This document shows, piece by piece, positions 8,259 to 15,831 of a stretch of DNA of 50,404 nucleotides. Origin of the DNA: Alphaproteobacteria bacterium (GTDB lineage Bacteria; Pseudomonadota; Alphaproteobacteria; Rhodobacterales; Rhodobacteraceae); NCBI GenBank assembly GCA_030431485.1, contig JAUIIR010000027.1, forward strand, positions 1 to 50,404, read 5' to 3'. The translations under genes were made by a program, and so were the position numbers. Within the stretch, counting starts at the first letter, position 1; each line of letters opens with the position of its first letter. Under the pieces are notes generated by a model. That model worked only from the letters and a program-made list of their open reading frames with translations, did no database searches and was not told the origin of the DNA.

Positions 8259-8560
8259 CAGAGAGCCTCGGACTGTTTGCCGTGGGGATAGTTGGACGGG
8301 CCGCGCATGCGGAACGCCTCGCGGAAATGGGTGGGCTTGGGGCCTTTGGCGTCAGGGGCCACGTCGGCCAGATAGACTCCAACCACTTCAGAGGTGCGGG
8401 CGCTGGCGTCGATCAGGCGGATTTGCGCATCGGCCTCGTCGGTCAGAACATCCGCATCCTTTAGGTTGAGGGTCCATGTGTCGTCCTGGGTCAGGTACAC
8501 CACATCGCCTTCGAGCAACGCGTTGGCGGTGATGACTTTTGGCGTGAAGATGGCAGGCAT
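8258..8560 (-). CDS. DUF2849 protein of the sulfur assimilation operon
   Basis: A 100-residue protein (MPAIFTPKVITANALLEGDVVYLT...) of the DUF2849 family. In alphaproteobacteria such proteins sit between the uroporphyrinogen methyltransferase and sulfite reductase genes. The sequence suggests a small beta-rich domain (ANALLEGDVVYLTQDDTW) followed by an unstructured tail with KPTHFREAFRMRGPSNYPHGK. Function is unknown; gene position suggests a role in siroheme delivery or CysI maturation, which is inference. Its stop shares one base with the cysI start, and its start shares one base with the cobA stop. Confidence 0.82.
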   Translation of the reverse strand: MPAIFTPKVITANALLEGDVVYLTQDDTWTLNLKDADVLTDEADAQIRLIDASARTSEVVGVYLADVAPDAKGPKPTHFREAFRMRGPSNYPHGKQSEAL

Positions 8561-9336
8561 CAGATCATCTCCTGAATGTGGGGCAGGGCCGTTTCAACCG
8601 CATCGCGCGGGGCCAAACCGTACATGAGAAGCGCGGGGCCGGTGATGTCGGCCTCAGCCAGAATGGCGGGCAGAGTTGCCAGAGTGGCGCTGACAATGCG
8701 CTGGTCTGCGCGGCTTGCGTTTTCAACGATCGTGACCGGCGTGGACGGTGTTGCCCCATGCATGAGCAGGCGGCCCTGGATGAACCGCGCGGCTTTCTTG
8801 GCCATGTAGATCGCCGCGACCTCACCCTCGCGGGCCAGTGCACGCCAGTCGTGATCGGCATAGCCCTGCATGTCATGCCCGGTGATCAGGCGCACGGCGG
8901 TGTTGCGCCCGCGCTTGGTCAGCGATTGGCCAAGGGCGGCAACAGCGGCAGAGGCCGAGGTGAGGCCGGGCACGATGGTGTAGTCGAGACCCGCCGCGAT
9001 CACCGCATCCAGTTCTTCGTCCAGACGACCAAAGACGGTGGGATCGCCAGCCTTGAGTCGCACGACACGCGCGCCGGTCAGGGCTTCTTCCACGATCATC
9101 GTGTTGATGTCGATTTGCGTGACCGACGGGCCGAACCCTTCCTTGCCTGCATTGCGCAGACGGGTCCGGGGGCCGACCAGCGCGATGATCTCGGCGCTGA
9201 CAAGTCGGTCATGAATCACGACGTCGGCGTCCTGCAGGACGCGTAGGGCCTTGACGGTCAGCAGCTCGGGGTCGCCGGGGCCAGCGCCGACAAAAGCGAC
9301 AGGCAGGGGGGTGGTCATGTGCAGGTCGCGTGGCAT
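8560..9336 (-). CDS. cobA: Uroporphyrinogen-III C-methyltransferase
   Basis: A 258-residue SAM-dependent enzyme converting uroporphyrinogen III to precorrin-2, the precursor of siroheme needed by CysI. Motifs: VGAGPGDPELLTVKAL near the N-terminus, RLKAGDPTVFGR, and VPGLTSASA, all of the tetrapyrrole methylase family. It lacks the CysG dehydrogenase/chelatase domain, so those steps need another protein. The start at 9336 has GAGG nine bases upstream; an internal ATG at 9318 has no ribosome site. It is the first gene of the cys operon and is divergent from an Lrp-type regulator. Confidence 0.92.
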   Translation of the reverse strand: MPRDLHMTTPLPVAFVGAGPGDPELLTVKALRVLQDADVVIHDRLVSAEIIALVGPRTRLRNAGKEGFGPSVTQIDINTMIVEEALTGARVVRLKAGDPTVFGRLDEELDAVIAAGLDYTIVPGLTSASAAVAALGQSLTKRGRNTAVRLITGHDMQGYADHDWRALAREGEVAAIYMAKKAARFIQGRLLMHGATPSTPVTIVENASRADQRIVSATLATLPAILAEADITGPALLMYGLAPRDAVETALPHIQEMI

Positions 9337-9373
9337 CGGGTTGTCCTCTTCACCTCGTTTCTTGCCTCTAAAA

Positions 9374-9430
9374 TAGAATTTTGTTCTGGTATTGCGCCAG
9401 TGGCTTGCGAAAATAAGGAAATATGTTCTA
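9374..9430. promoter_or_regulatory. Candidate Lrp-type operators in the cobA/lrp intergenic region
   Basis: The 15-mer at 9374-9388 (TAGAATTTTGTTCTG) fits the E. coli Lrp consensus YAGHAWATTWTDCTR at 13 of 15 positions. A second, weaker site at 9416-9430 fits at 10 of 15, and its TTCT core is exactly 42 bases (about four helical turns) from the first. Both lie between the divergent starts. Binding by the adjacent regulator is inference. Confidence 0.5.
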
Positions 9431-9486
9431 TGTCGCGGGATAGAGGGGACAGGAAGTCCTCGAAATGCGCAGAAAGAAGAACAGTG

Positions 9487-9942
9487 ATGAAGATCGACGA
9501 CACGGACCGGAAAATTCTTGTCGAGTTGCAAACGGATGCGGCGCAGTCGCTGGACGATATCGCCGGCAAGGTGGGGTCATCGAAGACGCCTGTGTGGAAC
9601 CGGATTCGCAAGATGAAGGAGGCTGGGATTATCGGTGCCCAGGTGGTGCAACTTGATGCTGACGCGCTTGGGTTCGAGGCCTGCTTCTTTGTTCTGATCC
9701 GCACCAGCGAACACGATGCGACCTGGCAGCGCGCGTTCCTGAAGGCGCTGCAGGATCGCCCTGAAGTGCAGGAAGCACATCGGCTGGCGGGGGATATCGA
9801 CTACATCCTCAAAGTGCGGGTGAAGAATGCGCGGGCCTATGACGCGTTCTATCAGGCGCTGATCGCCGAGGTGAAAGTGCACAACGTGACGGCGCTTTTG
9901 TCGATGGAAGAGATCAAGTCGACCACGGCGCTGCCGCTCTAG
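9487..9942 (+). CDS. Lrp/AsnC family transcriptional regulator
   Basis: A 151-residue DNA-binding protein: N-terminal winged HTH (DDTDRKILVELQTDAAQSLD, then SSKTPVWNRIRKMKEAGII) and a C-terminal RAM/ligand-binding domain with EVQEAHRLAGDIDYILKVRV. Such regulators form dimers and octamers and respond to amino acids. Divergent placement next to the siroheme/sulfite operon suggests control of cysteine synthesis, possibly with a sulfur amino acid as ligand (inference). The ATG at 9487 gives the standard family N-terminus; the adjacent GTG at 9484 is possible. A strong terminator follows the stop. Confidence 0.92.
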   Translation: MKIDDTDRKILVELQTDAAQSLDDIAGKVGSSKTPVWNRIRKMKEAGIIGAQVVQLDADALGFEACFFVLIRTSEHDATWQRAFLKALQDRPEVQEAHRLAGDIDYILKVRVKNARAYDAFYQALIAEVKVHNVTALLSMEEIKSTTALPL

Positions 9943-9985
9943 GAGCGCCTTTGCTGTGACTTGCGCAAGCTTTGGCGTTGTGTGC

Positions 9986-10007
9986 GCATATTTGGAAAAA
10001 GAAGAAG
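9986..10007 (+). repeat. Dispersed 22-base repeat, copy 1
   Basis: The motif GCATATTTGGAAAAAGAAGA plus two further bases (AG) recurs without mismatch on the minus strand at 46911-46932. Here its 3' part forms the left arm of the lrp/P450 terminator stem. Confidence 0.8.
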
Positions 10008-10041
10008 CAGGGGTGGTGCGCCGTCCCCTGCTTCTTCTTTT
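9997..10041. terminator. Strong bidirectional terminator between lrp and the P450 gene
   Basis: A perfect 17-bp stem: 9997-10013 (AAAAGAAGAAGCAGGGG) pairs with 10025-10041 across an 11-base loop. The A and T ends of the arms serve as U-tracts in either direction. It separates the convergent lrp and P450 genes. Confidence 0.88.
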
Positions 10042-10079
10042 CATAAATATGCAAGAACATGAGGAACGTTTGGCGCGCG

Positions 10080-11249
10080 TCAGGAGGTCCGAACCATCAG
10101 GCGCTCCAACCCATGAAAATGGTAGGTGTTGGCGTATTCGGGTGGTTCCGCGATGCACAGGTTCGGGCAGCGCTCCCATAAGATCGGAAGGGCGATTTGC
10201 AGCTCCAGCCGGGCCAACGGCGCGCCGACGCAGAAATGCAGGCCACCGCCGAAGCTGGTGTTCTGCGTGATCGTGCGGGTGGGGTCGAAGCGATGTGCGT
10301 CGGGCCATTGGTCCGGGTCGCGATTGGCTGAAGCGAGGAGCAACGCCACCTGATCGCCGCGGTGGAAAGTGTGGTTGAAAAGCGTGACTTCTTCGTAGGC
10401 ATAGCGGGTGAACATGTGCAGCGGCGGGTCGTATCGGAGGATTTCCTCGACCGTTTTGTCGTTAATCCGGTCTGTGCCGGTCTCCGCCAATGTCTTGATG
10501 CCGTTTCCCAGCGTGTGGACCGTTGCCTCGTGGCCCGCGTTGAGGAGCAGGATGCAGGTGGTGATCAGCTCGTCGGTGGAGAGCTTTTCGCCGTCTTCTT
10601 CGGCGGCGATCAGGTGGGTGATCAGATCATCACGGGGATCGTCACGGCGGGTATCGATATAGCTGCGCAGGAAGGTGGAGAAGTCGGAAGCGGCTTGGGC
10701 CGCGGCGTCTTCAGTCGCGCGGGTTCGGCTGGCCTGATACATGGCGACCATCGCGTTCGACCAGCGCAGGAGTTGCGGGGCCATGTCGTCGGGAACTCCG
10801 AGTAAGCGCGCGATGACGATCACAGGGATCGGTTGGCAGAAGGTGGTGAGGATGTCGAAGGGTGTATCCGAGGGAAAAGTATCGATTCTCTCGTGGGTTA
10901 GCGCCGTTATTTCAGGTTCCAGCGCCTTGATCCGGCGAGAAGTGAAGGCGCGTAGGACGAGGCCGCGCAGGCGGGTGTGGCGGGGGGGCTCCAGTTCCAG
11001 CATCGAATGGGCCTCGACCGCGTAGAACGGGGCGAGGTGATCGGGGATCGCGGGGGCCAATTCCGGCGGCACCTCGCGGCCAAAGCGGCGATCGCGCAGG
11101 ATGGCGTGCACCGCGCGGTGGCTGGCGGCGCAGGGCATGCCGTATTCGTCCCACCATGCCAGATCGCCTGAGGTGCGGAGGCGATCGTAGAACGGGTAGG
11201 GGTCTTGGACGAAGTCTGGGTCGGTCGGGGATTGGGAGAACCGTTGCAT
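10080..11249 (-). CDS. Cytochrome P450
   Basis: A 389-residue soluble bacterial P450 mono-oxygenase. The I-helix oxygen-activation motif is AGHEAT (near 240), the K-helix ExxR is EEILR (near 271), and the haem-ligand loop is FGGGLHFCVGAPLAR with Cys near 340. No membrane anchor is present, as usual for class I enzymes using a ferredoxin and ferredoxin reductase. Substrate cannot be assigned. The start is 12 bases after the tpiA stop on the same strand, so it may be co-transcribed with tpiA, an unexpected pairing probably without metabolic meaning. Confidence 0.92.
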   Translation of the reverse strand: MQRFSQSPTDPDFVQDPYPFYDRLRTSGDLAWWDEYGMPCAASHRAVHAILRDRRFGREVPPELAPAIPDHLAPFYAVEAHSMLELEPPRHTRLRGLVLRAFTSRRIKALEPEITALTHERIDTFPSDTPFDILTTFCQPIPVIVIARLLGVPDDMAPQLLRWSNAMVAMYQASRTRATEDAAAQAASDFSTFLRSYIDTRRDDPRDDLITHLIAAEEDGEKLSTDELITTCILLLNAGHEATVHTLGNGIKTLAETGTDRINDKTVEEILRYDPPLHMFTRYAYEEVTLFNHTFHRGDQVALLLASANRDPDQWPDAHRFDPTRTITQNTSFGGGLHFCVGAPLARLELQIALPILWERCPNLCIAEPPEYANTYHFHGLERLMVRTS

Positions 11250-11261
11250 GCCTTTGCGCGG

Positions 11262-11999
11262 TCAGCCGTTCAGGGCCGTGACGATAGGGGAGAAATCGGC
11301 GGCTTTCAGGCTTGCTCCGCCAACAAGTGCGCCGTCCACGTCCGCCACAGCAAAAATCTCGGTCGCATTCGAGGCTTTGACGCTGCCGCCATAGAGAAGG
11401 CGGATGGCCTGGGCCGTGTCATTGCCGAAGCGCTGGATCAGGGCGGCGCGCATGAAGCTGTGAACCTCGGAGATCTGATCGGTGGTGGGCACCTTGCCGG
11501 TGCCAATCGCCCAGACGGGTTCGTAGGCGATAACAGTGTTTTCGCCAGTCACATCGTCGGGAAGAGAGGCGGCGAGTTGGCGACCGACGACGTCGAGGGT
11601 CTTGCCGCTTTCGCGCTCGTCGAGGGTTTCGCCAACGCAGACAATGGCCGTAAGACCTGTCGCCCAGGCGGCCTGGGTCTTGTAGGCCACCAGCGCGTCG
11701 CTCTCGCCGTGGTCCGCGCGGCGTTCGGAATGGCCGAGGATCACGTAGGTCGCACCCGCATCCTTGAGCATATCCGCGGACACGTCTCCCGTATGCGCGC
11801 CGGATGCTGCGGAGTGGCAATCCTGCCCACCGATGGCGACCTTGCCGGATCTGGCGGCAGCGGCCGCGACCAGTGTAGCCGGGGGACAGATCAGAACTTC
11901 GGCTGCGCCACCCGTGACGTCTTGCAACGCATCCAGCTCGGTCAGCGCGGCGGTGGTTCCGTTCATTTTCCAGTTTCCGGCGGCGAGTTTGCGGCGCAT
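11262..11999 (-). CDS. tpiA: Triosephosphate isomerase
   Basis: A 245-residue TIM-barrel enzyme interconverting dihydroxyacetone phosphate and glyceraldehyde-3-phosphate. Catalytic residues are visible: Lys11 in NWKMNG, His90 in GHSERR and Glu160 in [11 protein letters not shown], plus the phosphate-binding LLYGGSVK. Length is normal for the family. It is divergent from the 2OG-Fe(II) oxygenase gene, with 127 bases between the starts, and is directly upstream of the P450 gene. Confidence 0.96.
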   Translation of the reverse strand: MRRKLAAGNWKMNGTTAALTELDALQDVTGGAAEVLICPPATLVAAAAARSGKVAIGGQDCHSAASGAHTGDVSADMLKDAGATYVILGHSERRADHGESDALVAYKTQAAWATGLTAIVCVGETLDERESGKTLDVVGRQLAASLPDDVTGENTVIAYEPVWAIGTGKVPTTDQISEVHSFMRAALIQRFGNDTAQAIRLLYGGSVKASNATEIFAVADVDGALVGGASLKAADFSPIVTALNG

Positions 12000-12126
12000 A
12001 GGGAGGCTCCTGTTGGTGTCTTGGCTTTGGCGCGCATCATCGCGGGCAGAGGCGCGGCGTCAAGGGCCGTTGCACCCGAGGTGGTCGGGTGGCACAAGGC
12101 CGCGCGACGTCACAGGAGAGCGAGAC

Positions 12127-13038
12127 ATGATCCCGAGATTGGATGCAAAGGCTTTGGCCGTGGGTGATGCGGATGCGCTGGCGCAGATGCGCCTTGCTGC
12201 CGAGGAGGTGGGCTTTGCCACTGTGTACAACACCAAATTCACCTCGGCCCGGATGCGGTTTGTGCTGGCGGCCTATCGTGCGTTTTTTGCGTTGCCGACC
12301 GAGGTCAAGGATCAGGTGAACATGGCGCGCACCGGGTCGAACCGGGGCTGGGGTGCGCCGAAATCCGAGCAGGTCGATCCGAACGCAAACCCCGATTACA
12401 AAGAGGTTTTCGATTGCGGCTACACCTTGCAGGACGGGGATATGCGGGTGGCTTTGTCGGTCTATGCGCCGAACCACTGGCCGGACCGGCCTGCCGGGTT
12501 CGAGCAGGTGATCCGGGCATATTACGCTGACGCGCTCGACGTGGCGCGGGGCATCCTGCGCGGGATCGCGATGTCGATCGGGGCGGATTCGGATTTCTTC
12601 GAGGACAAGTTTGACTGCCCGATGGCTCTTTTGCGGGGCAATTACTATCCGCCGCGCCCGGACTGGGCCGGAGACAAGGATTTCGGCATCGGTGCCCATA
12701 CGGATTACGGCTGCCTGACGCTTCTGGCGACGGATGGTCAGCCGGGGCTGGAGGTGCAGCCGCGTGGGCGAACAGACTGGCTGCCGGTACAGGCGCCTCC
12801 AGGGGAGTTTATCATCAACTTCGGTGAGATGCTCGAGATGTGGACCGAGGGGCGCGTCGTGGCGACGCTGCACCGGGTCAAGGGCGGGTCGGACGAGCGG
12901 ATTTCGGTGCCGCTGTTCTTCAATCCGAATGTGGAGACGAATGTCGCGCCGCTTGGGTCAGGCAAGCTGATCCGGGCAGGCGATCACCTGACCAAACGCT
13001 ATGCCGAGACCTATGTGCATCTGCAGGAGAAGGGGTGA
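12127..13038 (+). CDS. 2-oxoglutarate/Fe(II)-dependent oxygenase, IPNS-like
   Basis: A 303-residue dioxygenase of the isopenicillin-N-synthase-like group. The iron triad is H191-x-D193 (AHTDYG) and H249 (TLHRVK); R258 in ERISVPLFF binds the 2-oxoglutarate carboxylate. The N-terminal DIOX_N region (RLDAKAL... EEVGFATVYN) is recognisable though short. AGGAG sits seven to eight bases before the ATG at 12127, which decides the start. Substrate is unknown; bacterial members hydroxylate amino acids, gibberellin-like or ethylene-forming substrates. It is not obviously in an operon. Confidence 0.9.
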   Translation: MIPRLDAKALAVGDADALAQMRLAAEEVGFATVYNTKFTSARMRFVLAAYRAFFALPTEVKDQVNMARTGSNRGWGAPKSEQVDPNANPDYKEVFDCGYTLQDGDMRVALSVYAPNHWPDRPAGFEQVIRAYYADALDVARGILRGIAMSIGADSDFFEDKFDCPMALLRGNYYPPRPDWAGDKDFGIGAHTDYGCLTLLATDGQPGLEVQPRGRTDWLPVQAPPGEFIINFGEMLEMWTEGRVVATLHRVKGGSDERISVPLFFNPNVETNVAPLGSGKLIRAGDHLTKRYAETYVHLQEKG

Positions 13039-13046
13039 GACCGCGT

Positions 13047-13454
13047 TTAACCGGGCAGGCCGTTAATCCGCACAAGTGACTCGAGATCGGTGTCCCACTC
13101 GGCTCGGCTTGCGCAGCAGATATGGCCATTAGGTTTGTTGGTGATCGAGCTGTCCAAGGCTCCAGCAGGCACAACCAGAACGCCATGTTTTGTCAGCACA
13201 TAGAGCACAGCGGATCCACAGCGCGCGCAGAAGTTTTTTACGTGGTCTGTGTCGGGAAGTTGAAGAGTGGTAATCGCATCTTCGCGTGACAGCCAGATCA
13301 GTTGGGCTGTCGATGAGAAAAGATTGGCGGAATGCGCCGAGCCGCTGTCCTTGCGGCATCGACTGCAGTGACAGAGAAAGAAGTTCTCGAATGCGCCTGC
13401 AACTTCAAACCTGACCTCACCACAGAGACATTGCCCACTTGCTGAGTTGTGCAT
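13047..13454 (-). CDS. GFA/CENP-V-type zinc-binding protein
   Basis: A 135-residue protein with the GFA zinc pattern: CLC (C9, C11), CHCSRC (C28, C30, C33) and CARC (C76, C79). The family was first named for glutathione-dependent formaldehyde activation, but most members have no proven activity. I start at 13454, where GGAG lies eight bases upstream; an ATG at 13472 would add six residues with a poorer site. It converges with the oxygenase gene, only eight bases from its stop. Confidence 0.85.
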   Translation of the reverse strand: MHNSASGQCLCGEVRFEVAGAFENFFLCHCSRCRKDSGSAHSANLFSSTAQLIWLSREDAITTLQLPDTDHVKNFCARCGSAVLYVLTKHGVLVVPAGALDSSITNKPNGHICCASRAEWDTDLESLVRINGLPG

Positions 13455-13606
13455 GGTTCTGCTCCAACGCATTGTTTGCCTACCGGTCCCTATGATGGTT
13501 CTGAAGGCTCTTGGTGAGGCTAGGTCAACCGTTCAATGTGCTTGGAACTTGAACTGGTTTGGAGCGGCTCTGTGGCGAATTCGAGTGCGTGGTGACGATG
13601 TCCCGC

Positions 13607-14005
13607 TCACGCTTTCAAGTTCGGTGCACCGTTTGCGTGTTCGGCGGTCAACTCTTCCACGTCTTTGAACTTGATCGATTCCCCACACCCGCAAGCGTCC
13701 GCCACGTTCGGGTTGTTGAAGTGGAATCCGGATTCCAGAAGCGAGGTCTGGTAGTCGATCTCGGTCCCGAAGAGGAACATCTGCGCCATCGGGGCGATCA
13801 TCACCACGGCGCCATCCTGTTCGACGACTTCATCATGCGGATCTGCATCATCGACGTAATCCATCGTGTATTCCATGCCCGCACACCCGCCCTTTTTCAC
13901 GCCAATGCGGAGGCCGGCATGGCCTTTGGCGTCCATCAGCTTGCGCACTTGTGCGGCAGCTTTGGGGGTCAGGGTGACGGCTTGTTTGCCGGGGATGCCA
14001 AACAT
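13607..14005 (-). CDS. erpA: HesB/IscA-family iron-sulfur carrier
   Basis: A 132-residue A-type carrier that receives Fe-S clusters from the SUF machinery and passes them to apo-enzymes. The three conserved Cys are C41 (GGCAGMEY) and C105/C107 (ACGCGES). The C-terminus has an extra 20 residues (KFKDVEELTAEHANGAPNLKA) beyond the motif. An ATG at 14029 would add eight residues but lacks a ribosome site. It lies 31 bases after the DUF3307 gene on the same strand. The name erpA is the closest match; sufA is possible. Confidence 0.87.
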   Translation of the reverse strand: MFGIPGKQAVTLTPKAAAQVRKLMDAKGHAGLRIGVKKGGCAGMEYTMDYVDDADPHDEVVEQDGAVVMIAPMAQMFLFGTEIDYQTSLLESGFHFNNPNVADACGCGESIKFKDVEELTAEHANGAPNLKA

Positions 14006-14036
14006 GGTGTCTCTCGCTTTCGCTGTCATGGACAAT

Positions 14037-14771
14037 CTAGGGGTTTGCTGCCGCGATCTCAAGGAGGGAAAGCGTGCCGTATCCGGTGGCCAAGCCCCAA
14101 CCGAACGAGGCCAGTGTTCCAATGATCACGTATTCCCCGGCTTTCTGACCTTTCGATGCAGTGTCGAAGCGGAGCACCGATTTCGCGGCGATCAGAAAAC
14201 CGGTCGCGGTTGCTTGATCGACGCACAGAAAGAGGAAGATCAATCCGCGTTCGAGTTTGCCAATCATGCGCCCGGCGTTTTCCAGACCTTCTGCGCTTGG
14301 GCCGGACTCGTCTGCTTCGAATTGGTTCGTGTAGGGTTGCATCAACAGACCTACGGCAAATCCGCCACCCCAGATCGAGATAACGGCACCCGACACAAGG
14401 ATGGCGGGGCCGAGAAGGTGGTGGATATAGGGGCTCCAAATGCCGGTGGCCACTGCGTCTGGCATCAGTATCGCCCCCGCCAACAGAGTGCTGCCGTGGG
14501 CTATCTGATCCAGCAGGAATGCGGGTAGGCTGTCGCGCCATGCAGCGGGCAAGGCCCACATCTTAATGGCGTCGATCAAAAGATGTGCGGTTGCTACGCC
14601 CAAAGCCAGGTTCCACGCACCGCCCAGAGCCAGGACGCTGAGGGCAAAAACGATTGTGACGTGCAAGAGCAGGAAGACCGGCTCGGACTTTCGCCTGTGC
14701 ATGACGTCGGGCTGCCCGAGAAAATCAGCCACCACATGGGCGACGAGGAGCGCGACGAAGACCGCGATCAT
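14037..14771 (-). CDS. DUF3307 polytopic membrane protein
   Basis: A 244-residue inner-membrane protein of the DUF3307 family, with about six hydrophobic segments (near 1-19, 30-50, 52-70, 90-103, 113-142 and 170-235). Conserved-looking polar residues occur inside or beside them: HVVADFLGQ near 12-20 and HLLIDAIK near 63-70, the H...DF and H..ID pattern of this family. Function is unknown. It follows the SatD-like gene by 49 bases on the same strand, a recurrent pairing as far as I recall. The arrangement suggests the membrane arm of a two-component module (inference). Confidence 0.85.
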   Translation of the reverse strand: MIAVFVALLVAHVVADFLGQPDVMHRRKSEPVFLLLHVTIVFALSVLALGGAWNLALGVATAHLLIDAIKMWALPAAWRDSLPAFLLDQIAHGSTLLAGAILMPDAVATGIWSPYIHHLLGPAILVSGAVISIWGGGFAVGLLMQPYTNQFEADESGPSAEGLENAGRMIGKLERGLIFLFLCVDQATATGFLIAAKSVLRFDTASKGQKAGEYVIIGTLASFGWGLATGYGTLSLLEIAAANP

Positions 14772-14820
14772 GAGGAACCCGGCAGGCGTTTAGGCTTGCT
14801 CTTGTCGAAAAAAGGCAAAA

Positions 14821-15444
14821 TCACTTGCTGCCCTCCGCTTCGATAGCCTCGATTGCTTCCATGAGCGCCGGGTAACCAGCAGACCACAGTGCCTGATTGA
14901 CGGCCTGACGGGTGATCCCGAATGACGCCGCGACCTGTGCGCGGGCGGGTGCGTCTGGGGGCAACAGTGCGGCCATTGCGCGAGCCTGTGCCTGTGTCCA
15001 TCCACTTGCGATATGATCGGCCAGTCGGGTCGCCGCATGATGTCCGCCACCTTGGGCATGTGCCATCAGGGCGTGACCAGAGATGGTTTGAAGCTGGCGA
15101 CCCGAAGAGACAAAGGCCGGACCGTGAGCGGCGTTCAGATCGCCGGATGCTGGCAGCGTGCCCGTGCCTGTTGCAATTGAAATGCGTGTCTTTGCCATGG
15201 TGTCATCGCGCTGAAGGCAAGCGCGCAGAAAAAGGGCTGCGCGAAGGGCGACACTGGGGTCAGAGAGGGCAATCTGCCAGCCGTCACCGCCGCGGCGCGC
15301 AAAATGAGCAAACCCGGTCAGGCTTGGCCACGCTGACATTGCATGGACTGCAGTCTGAATGGTTGTGAGAGTATGATCCACGGCTTCGGGTGAAAGCTCG
15401 GAGGATGCAACAAGATCGCCGGTCAGAACACACAGTGCGGACAT
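14821..15444 (-). CDS. SatD-family protein with cyclase-like motifs and C-terminal HTH
   Basis: A 207-residue soluble protein. The N-terminal 125 residues fit the SatD family: TGDLVASSEL (8-17) and RRGGDGWQIAL (50-60), then KTRISIATGTG and GPAFVSSGRQL. Asp10 and Asp54 are 44 residues apart, the same spacing as the two metal-binding Asp of class III nucleotide cyclases, and the RISIATG...GRxL order also recalls that fold; the cyclase Asn is not conserved. Residues ~165-200 (QVAASFGITRQAVNQALWSAGY) form a helix-turn-helix. The product may thus sense or make a nucleotide and bind DNA (inference). Its start codon abuts overlapping palindromes, suggesting autoregulation. Confidence 0.8.
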   Translation of the reverse strand: MSALCVLTGDLVASSELSPEAVDHTLTTIQTAVHAMSAWPSLTGFAHFARRGGDGWQIALSDPSVALRAALFLRACLQRDDTMAKTRISIATGTGTLPASGDLNAAHGPAFVSSGRQLQTISGHALMAHAQGGGHHAATRLADHIASGWTQAQARAMAALLPPDAPARAQVAASFGITRQAVNQALWSAGYPALMEAIEAIEAEGSK

Positions 15445-15472
15445 AAGAAAGCAATAGCGCTTTCTTGCGCTA
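15445..15472 (-). promoter_or_regulatory. Overlapping palindromes at the satD start, candidate operator
   Basis: Two overlapping perfect inverted repeats lie directly before the satD ATG: AAGAAAGC-N6-GCTTTCTT (15445-15466) and TAGCGC-N6-GCGCTA (15455-15472). They can form alternative hairpins over the ribosome-binding region or act as protein-binding sites. The encoded HTH is the obvious candidate ligand. Confidence 0.6.
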
Positions 15473-15501
15473 AAGGAAAGTGAATTTAATTTCTCTTCTG
15501 G

Positions 15502-15828
15502 TCAATTCGCTTCGGCCAAAGACCTGCGCGCCCAGGCGCAGGCTTCGTCTGGGTCATCCAGCGCAGAGTCAGGCAGCGTCCAGTACGGCATTCGTGACGG
15601 TTTGCCTGCTTTGCCTTCGTAGGACCATTGCTCGCAGCCTTCAGCAGCCAATTCCTTGGCCAATTGGCCGCGCGCTTTGATCAGCAGGGTTTCTTCCGGT
15701 CCGATCACTGCGAAAATTGTTCCGTCCGAGTAAATCCCGAGGCCACCAAACATCTTGCGTGTTGTTACCGAGGACAGGCCGCGAAACAGGTCTCGGACAA
15801 ACGCGATCTGCTCGTCCGAGACAGCCAT
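15502..15828 (-). CDS. TfoX/Sxy N-terminal domain protein
   Basis: A 108-residue single-domain protein with the TfoX_N pattern: FVRDLFRGLSSVTTRKMFGGLGIYSDGTIFAVI and a C-terminal MPYWTLPDSALDD. Full-length Sxy/TfoX proteins activate competence genes with CRP in gammaproteobacteria; short alphaproteobacterial members lack the C-terminal half and their role is unknown. It starts three bases after the DUF59 gene stop, with no ribosome site of its own, so translational coupling is likely. Confidence 0.86.
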   Translation of the reverse strand: MAVSDEQIAFVRDLFRGLSSVTTRKMFGGLGIYSDGTIFAVIGPEETLLIKARGQLAKELAAEGCEQWSYEGKAGKPSRMPYWTLPDSALDDPDEACAWARRSLAEAN

Positions 15829-15831
15829 GTG

